From positions 62,001-126,000 of the forward strand of contig LCZK01000007.1 in NCBI GenBank assembly GCA_001025035.1: DNA of 64,000 nt, in the 5' to 3' direction. The stretch comes from Actinobacteria bacterium IMCC26207. Its GTDB lineage: Bacteria > Actinomycetota > Acidimicrobiia > Acidimicrobiales > Microtrichaceae. The notes under the pieces are model-generated. The model was not told the origin of the DNA. It did no database searches and worked only from the letters and a program-made list of their open reading frames with translations. How positions within the stretch are numbered: position 1 is the first letter of the stretch; the number at the start of each line of letters is the position of its first letter. Of the stretch, positions 59,679-64,000 are shown piece by piece. The translations under genes were made by a program, and so were the position numbers.

Positions 59679-59694
59679 CTGACGTCTATGTCAG
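59679..59694. promoter_or_regulatory. CTGAC operator, site 12 (divergent promoter)
   Basis: CTGACGTCTATGTCAG with CTAC/TGTG flanks, between the SDR operon (minus, 45 bp to its ATG) and the sulfatase gene (plus, 68 bp). On the minus strand TAGCGG follows the core. Arms: CTGACG left, CTGACA right. Confidence 0.88.
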
Positions 59695-59762
59695 TGTGGG
59701 GACTGTAGCGGTTTCAGATTACTCACGTCATCGAAAGCCTCTTCCCGATAGCCTCGCTCGAC

Positions 59763-62036
59763 GTGAACTCGGAACCGTTCAAGGGCACTATCGGCCGATA
59801 CTTCTGGGAATCAACACCATCTTGGCCAGAGCCTGTTCGGCCCAACCCTGGTTCCCCGAACGTTCTCATTGTTCTGCTTGATGATGTTGGGTTTGCGCAG
59901 TTGGGTTGCTTTGGCTCCCAGATCGACACGCCCGTCATGGACGGCCTCGCTGCGAACGGTTTGCGGTACAGCAATTTTCATACAACGGGGCTGTGTTCAC
60001 CCACTCGGTCTTGTGTGCTGACCGGAAGAAATCATCATTCAAATGGCATGGGTCGAATCACTGATCTGGCAACGGGGTTCCCCGGCTACTCAGGGCGCAT
60101 TCCGCGCTCGAATGGCTTCTTGTCGCAGATTCTTGTGGAACGCGGGTACGCCACTTATGCGGTCGGTAAATGGCACCTCACTCCTGACGAAGATATGAAC
60201 CTTGCAGCACCAAGAACCTCATGGCCACTCGGCCGCGGGTTCGAACGGTTCTACGGATTCCACGGTGGCGAAACTCACCAGTTCGCTCCGTGGTTGGTGC
60301 ATGACAACCACTTTGTAGATCAGCCGCGCTCAATCAACGAGGGCTACCACCTGACCGAGGATCTGGTGGATCATGCAATCGAGGACGTATTCGACCTTCG
60401 AGCAATTGATGCGGATAAGCCCTTCTTTTTGTACCTCGCAACGGGGGCATGCCACTCCCCTCATCACGCCCCGCAGACCTGGTTAGATCACTACCGAGGG
60501 CGGTTCGATCACGGCTGGGATGTTGAACGCGAACAGACTGTGCAACGTCAACGAGACCTCGGCGTCATACCCGCTCATACGGAATTATCTCCGCGGCCCG
60601 ACTGGGTACCCGCCTGGGACTCTCTCGGCAGCAGTGAGCAAAAGCTGTACGCCCGGTTTATGGAAGCCTTCGGCGCTTATCTGTCTCATACGGATGCACA
60701 GATTGGAAGGCTGCTAGAAGCTCTTGAGGAGACTGGGGATCTTGACAACACGTTGGTGCTGCTGCTGTCAGACAACGGGGCATCTTCTGAGGGTGGCCCG
60801 AATGGCTCAGTCAATGACGCTCGGCCGTGGAATCTAGTTGGGCGACCTCTTGATGAGGCCATCGAGCGGATCGATGAGATCGGTGGGCCGCGCCTGCATA
60901 ACAACTATCCCTGGGGTTGGACCGTGGCGGGAAACACTCCGTTTCGGCGTTGGAAGCGCGAGGTGCACGAGGGTGGAGTTGCAGATCCGCTGATTGTTTC
61001 TTGGCCAGCAGGCATTACCTCGGTGGGCGAAGTGCGCACTCAATACACCCATGCCATCGATCTGGTTCCGACTTTGCTCGAACTGCTCGAGATGGACCCA
61101 CCCGAGGAACTAGCCGGAGTAACACAAACTCCAATGGCAGGAACCAGCTTTGCTCACACGCTGAGCGATCCGGATGTTCCAAGCAATCGGCACACGCAGT
61201 ACTTCGAGATGTTTGGCTGCCAAGCCCTCTATCACGACGGATGGAAGGCGGTTTCCTTTCACCCCATCCACACAGCCGAACCGGGTTTGGATCAGGTTGC
61301 TTGGGAGCTGTACGACCTGATCAACGACCCGGCTGAATGTAATGATTTGAGCGATCAAGACCCGGTCCGCTTGGCCAGCATGATCTCGAAATGGTGGGAG
61401 GAGGCCGAGAAGTATCAGGTGCTCCCGCTAGATAATCGACCGTTTTCTGAGTTCACCTTGGGGCGGCCGACCGGGGCAGCAGCAGACCGCAGCTTGGTCG
61501 TGTACCACCCGGGTGCGGGCATGGTTCCCGAGGAGGCAGTACCACCGCTCTTTAATCGATCACATGCGTTGCGCGCCGATGTAGAAATCCCTGACACGGG
61601 TTGTGAGGGCGTGTTGTTATCGCTGGGGAATCTACAAGGAGGGTTCAGTTTTTTTGTTCAGCAGAATCGCCTGGTGTACGTGCACAATCTGGTGGGCAAG
61701 CAGTGGGTGCGCATCGAGGCCGAAGAGGACCTAGCCGCCGGAGTGCAGTGCCTCGAAGCACGGTTCACGCGCACGGGAAACAACCAAGGACAGATGCAAC
61801 TGCTCTCGGATGACCGCCTGCTCGGAGCGGGTCCGATTGAGCGCTTTACGCCTATGCGCTGGAACCTCACAGGAGCAGGGTTGCACTGCGGAGCCGATCC
61901 TGGGCTTCCCGTCTGTGATGACTACGAGTCTCCGTTTTCATTCACAGCCACGCTGCACCGAGTCACCCTTGAAGTTCTAGGTGAAGCAACGGTGGATCAA
62001 AAAGCCCAGGCCGACATTGCAGTGATACGGCAATAA
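59763..62036 (+). CDS. Formylglycine-dependent sulfatase (arylsulfatase type)
   Basis: 757-residue alkaline-phosphatase-fold sulfatase. Metal-binding NVLIVLLDDVGFAQLG (Asp40, Asp41) and Cys78-Ser-Pro-Thr-Arg82 (CSPTRSCVLTGRN) form the canonical CxPxR site whose Cys is converted to formylglycine. GKWHLTP and LLLSDNGASSEGG (late Asp-Asn metal ligands) complete the active site. There is no N-terminal signal peptide, so it is probably cytoplasmic; a formylglycine-generating enzyme must be encoded elsewhere. Residues about 580-757 form a C-terminal beta-rich extension. Under operator site 12, it implies that a sulfate ester is handled in the pathway. Confidence 0.94.
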   Translation: MNSEPFKGTIGRYFWESTPSWPEPVRPNPGSPNVLIVLLDDVGFAQLGCFGSQIDTPVMDGLAANGLRYSNFHTTGLCSPTRSCVLTGRNHHSNGMGRITDLATGFPGYSGRIPRSNGFLSQILVERGYATYAVGKWHLTPDEDMNLAAPRTSWPLGRGFERFYGFHGGETHQFAPWLVHDNHFVDQPRSINEGYHLTEDLVDHAIEDVFDLRAIDADKPFFLYLATGACHSPHHAPQTWLDHYRGRFDHGWDVEREQTVQRQRDLGVIPAHTELSPRPDWVPAWDSLGSSEQKLYARFMEAFGAYLSHTDAQIGRLLEALEETGDLDNTLVLLLSDNGASSEGGPNGSVNDARPWNLVGRPLDEAIERIDEIGGPRLHNNYPWGWTVAGNTPFRRWKREVHEGGVADPLIVSWPAGITSVGEVRTQYTHAIDLVPTLLELLEMDPPEELAGVTQTPMAGTSFAHTLSDPDVPSNRHTQYFEMFGCQALYHDGWKAVSFHPIHTAEPGLDQVAWELYDLINDPAECNDLSDQDPVRLASMISKWWEEAEKYQVLPLDNRPFSEFTLGRPTGAAADRSLVVYHPGAGMVPEEAVPPLFNRSHALRADVEIPDTGCEGVLLSLGNLQGGFSFFVQQNRLVYVHNLVGKQWVRIEAEEDLAAGVQCLEARFTRTGNNQGQMQLLSDDRLLGAGPIERFTPMRWNLTGAGLHCGADPGLPVCDDYESPFSFTATLHRVTLEVLGEATVDQKAQADIAVIRQ

Positions 62037-62054
62037 CTGCCTTGCCTGTCCGGC

Positions 62055-63761
62055 TTAGGAACTCAGCAGAAACGAGGCGGCTAGAGGCCCGCCGCCGGCA
62101 GCGGCAATGCCAACTTGTGGGGTTGAACCCGAGGGAAGGGTGCATTGACGTTCCCCTGCTTCACCCCAGAGTTGTAGGCAGGCCTCATGCAAGAACCCGA
62201 ACCCATGAAGTCGACCAGCAGAGAGTTGACCGCCGTGAGTATTCAGAGCAACTCCTCCTTCTCTGCCAGCAGCTTCACGGGCAATCCGTTCGCCGCCATC
62301 AACAAAGGGACCACCCTCACCTTTGCCGCAGAAGCCGAGTGCTTCGAGCCAGCACAGAGCAATAAAACTGAATCCGTCATAGAGCTCTGCAATATCTACG
62401 TCTGCAGGCTTGAGGTCGGTGCGTTCCCACATCATCGAAGATGCGTCACGAAGTGCCATCGTGGTCAGGTCATCGAACTGATCCCAACTCGGCCGACCCC
62501 GCAGCGCAGTTCCCATGGCTTCGATTTTGATCGGCGCTTTGCGCAGGTCATCGGCAGAATCACTCCGTGACACGATGAAGGCGGTTGACCCATCAGCAGG
62601 CACGTCACAGTCGTATAAGCACAGCGGATCAGAGATCATTCGCACATCCAAATAATCCTGCACCGACATCGGCGTGCGATAAATGGCCTGTGGATTGATC
62701 TGCGCGTTTCGGCGGGAATTCACCGCAATCCAAGCCAGTTGTTCTCTGGTTGTTCCAAACTCGTGGAAGTGACGATTGGCCATCATGCCAATCCAATTTG
62801 CAGCCGAGGGCGCACCGAATGGCAAAGTCCACTGCATAAAGCTGTCGGCTCGATAGCCACCACCGCCACCGCCGCCACCCATCGTCACCGAGGACCGACT
62901 CCGATCCCCTTGGGCTGAAGCCTCCCAGACCGTTCGAAAACACAGAACATGTGAACACAGTCCGGTAGAAACCGCAGCCACAGCGTTCGCTACAGCACCG
63001 AGTTGCCCTGGCAGCTCAAGGCCGCCCGAGAACCAATTCAGCTCAAGTCGCAACGCGTCTTGCAATTCGGTGATGCCCACTCCCGAAAAACCGGGAGGAA
63101 CATTCATGTTGCCCGGATAGGTAGCAAGACCATCGATTTGCGAGCGGTCGAGTCCTGCATCCTCAATCGCTCTGAGCGCAGCCTCAATGGTGAGGTCAAG
63201 CGGTTGCCGATAGATGCGGCGGCCCACCTGCGACTGGCCGATGCCAGAAATGACCGCCTGCCGTTCACCCATATGTGACCAAGTTCTTGCTGCGGGCGCT
63301 ACTAGGGCGACAGGAGTTGAGTCACTCAAATCGGAAGTGGGATTGACTTCAAAAAAGGGGAGCCAGACGGCATCTTCGCCTTCGCCGTACTTCTCAAACA
63401 CCACGTGGACTGCCTGGCCGATCGCTACCTCTTCAGGGTCTACACCAACCAGGTTGGTAGTCAGTCTCAGACCTGGCTGATCAGCTAATTCAACAATTGC
63501 CACCACGTAGGGAGGATCCAAATCTGGGTACCAGAGCTGCCGGTTGATCGTGAACGCATGCACGACTCCTTTGCCCGAGGAAACCTGAGGAGCAACTTCT
63601 GTGCTCAAACAAGCTGGGCAGATAGGCGCTGGAGGATGAATCCATTCGCCACAGGGTGCGCACTGCAAAAAGCACAGCTCATCACGCTCGCCCCCCGTCC
63701 AGAAATGCTGATTCTCTTCAGTCACTCTTGGCAGCACACGGAAGGGCTGAGGCGTGCTCAT
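62055..63761 (-). CDS. Fusion of DUF35 Zn-ribbon/OB domain with SCP2-type thiolase
   Basis: 568-residue single polypeptide from ATG 63761. Residues 1-150 are a DUF35 module: zinc Cys34, Cys37, Cys48, Cys51 (CAPCGEWIHPPAPICPAC) and an OB-fold with GKGVVHAFTINRQLWYP. Residues about 165-568 are an SCP2/Ltp-type thiolase: ISGIGQSQVGRRIYRQ, EGGVALNTHGGQLSAGRLHG with the conserved His, and a GMTV-like loss of the second thiolase Cys. Elsewhere in the window these two domains are separate, adjacent genes. It lies two bases after the AhpD-like gene, so its promoter is beyond the right edge; whether it belongs to the CTGAC regulon is unknown. It converges on the sulfatase gene. Confidence 0.9.
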   Translation of the reverse strand: MSTPQPFRVLPRVTEENQHFWTGGERDELCFLQCAPCGEWIHPPAPICPACLSTEVAPQVSSGKGVVHAFTINRQLWYPDLDPPYVVAIVELADQPGLRLTTNLVGVDPEEVAIGQAVHVVFEKYGEGEDAVWLPFFEVNPTSDLSDSTPVALVAPAARTWSHMGERQAVISGIGQSQVGRRIYRQPLDLTIEAALRAIEDAGLDRSQIDGLATYPGNMNVPPGFSGVGITELQDALRLELNWFSGGLELPGQLGAVANAVAAVSTGLCSHVLCFRTVWEASAQGDRSRSSVTMGGGGGGGGYRADSFMQWTLPFGAPSAANWIGMMANRHFHEFGTTREQLAWIAVNSRRNAQINPQAIYRTPMSVQDYLDVRMISDPLCLYDCDVPADGSTAFIVSRSDSADDLRKAPIKIEAMGTALRGRPSWDQFDDLTTMALRDASSMMWERTDLKPADVDIAELYDGFSFIALCWLEALGFCGKGEGGPFVDGGERIAREAAGREGGVALNTHGGQLSAGRLHGFGFLHEACLQLWGEAGERQCTLPSGSTPQVGIAAAGGGPLAASFLLSS

Positions 63762-63762
63762 C

Positions 63763-64000
63763 TCACTCCTCGGTGAGCGCCTGCCGGCCCTCTTCGAACC
63801 CCTCTTGAGCAAAGGGCAACATCTCTCGAGCTGGGACTAGCCCAAAGCTCGGTTGAGTCAGAACCATCGTGCCAAGTACCTCTTGCCAACTCGCTCCGAA
63901 CTCCGCCGCCAGCATCGCGTGACGGCGAACTGCCGGACCGTGGCGCAGAATCACCGTGCAGGTCAAGCGAATCAGTTCGTGAGTCTTGCGGTCGATCCCC
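63763..64000 (-). CDS. AhpD/carboxymuconolactone decarboxylase-like protein, 5' part outside the window
   Basis: C-terminal part of about 78 residues is visible, open to the window edge: DRKTHELIRLTCTVILRHGP, RRHAMLAAEFGASWQEVLGTMVLTQPSFG. The DRKThELI(R) start and the HA.....GAS..EV pattern are typical of the AhpD/CMD fold. The usual CxxC is not visible in this part. Function could be peroxidase-like or decarboxylase. It is followed immediately by the DUF35-thiolase fusion, probably in one operon. Confidence 0.75.
   Translation of the reverse strand, partial: GIDRKTHELIRLTCTVILRHGPAVRRHAMLAAEFGASWQEVLGTMVLTQPSFGLVPAREMLPFAQEGFEEGRQALTEE

Noticed and set aside
9785..59694. Assignment of the regulon to KstR or KstR2 steroid control
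   Set aside because: The CTGAC-N6-GTCAG motif does not resemble the AAC-nn-GTT type KstR site I know, and neither TetR protein can be equated with KstR or KstR2 by eye.
1..64000. CRISPR arrays, prophage or transposase genes
   Set aside because: No regularly spaced repeats of CRISPR type and no transposase, integrase or phage structural gene could be recognised.

Overview
The window looks like a chromosomal segment of an actinobacterium (Actinomycetota), probably an environmental lineage. The evidence is a dnaX-ybaB-recR cluster with the SRP RNA upstream of dnaX, two serine tRNAs around tadA, many GTG starts, apparently leaderless promoters, several F420-type (LLM) oxidoreductases and a very high density of acyl-CoA catabolic genes. 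I cannot fix genus or family from the sequence alone.

Layout. 1-8.6 kb: 3' end of a thiolase, a DUF559/AbiEi-like gene bracketed by mirrored copies of a 45-bp palindrome, recR, ybaB, dnaX, SRP RNA, tRNA-Ser(GGA), tadA, tRNA-Ser(CGA), a palindrome/tandem-repeat block, then an enoyl-CoA hydratase and a family III CoA-transferase. 8.6-62 kb: a catabolic island of about 45 genes in short, tightly packed and often divergent operons. It encodes five acyl-CoA dehydrogenases, crotonases, MaoC-type hydratases, two SDR dehydrogenases, two AMP-forming and one NDP-forming acyl-CoA synthetase, a conventional thiolase, and several SCP2-type thiolase/aldolase and DUF35 proteins. It also encodes three LLM oxidoreductases, two amidohydrolase_2 proteins, a hydantoinase/oxoprolinase pair, a GMC oxidoreductase with a small subunit, a haem-oxygenase-fold protein, a Liv-type ABC importer, two sulfotransferases, two related DUF1214-like proteins and a formylglycine sulfatase. 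62-64 kb: a DUF35-thiolase fusion and the end of an AhpD-like gene.

Regulation is the most striking feature. Twelve copies of a 16-bp inverted repeat, CTGACRYNNRYGTCAG, lie between 9.8 and 59.7 kb, eleven of them in promoter regions. They cover nearly every operon of the island, including one next to a TetR gene (38835-39422). In all twelve copies one arm reads CTGACG and the other CTGACA, so the site is never a perfect palindrome at that position. Two TetR paralogues with nearly identical recognition helices are encoded here, which suggests a heterodimeric or deliberately asymmetric operator. At several promoters the operator runs directly into a TAGNNT -10 box followed 6-8 bases later by the start codon.

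Functionally the genes read as a coordinately repressed pathway. A compound is imported by the Liv system, activated to a CoA thioester and shortened by beta-oxidation plus retro-aldol (SCP2-thiolase/DUF35) steps, as in actinobacterial steroid side-chain or ring catabolism. Oxidative, hydrolytic and sulfate-handling accessory enzymes join in. The exact substrate cannot be read from the sequence.
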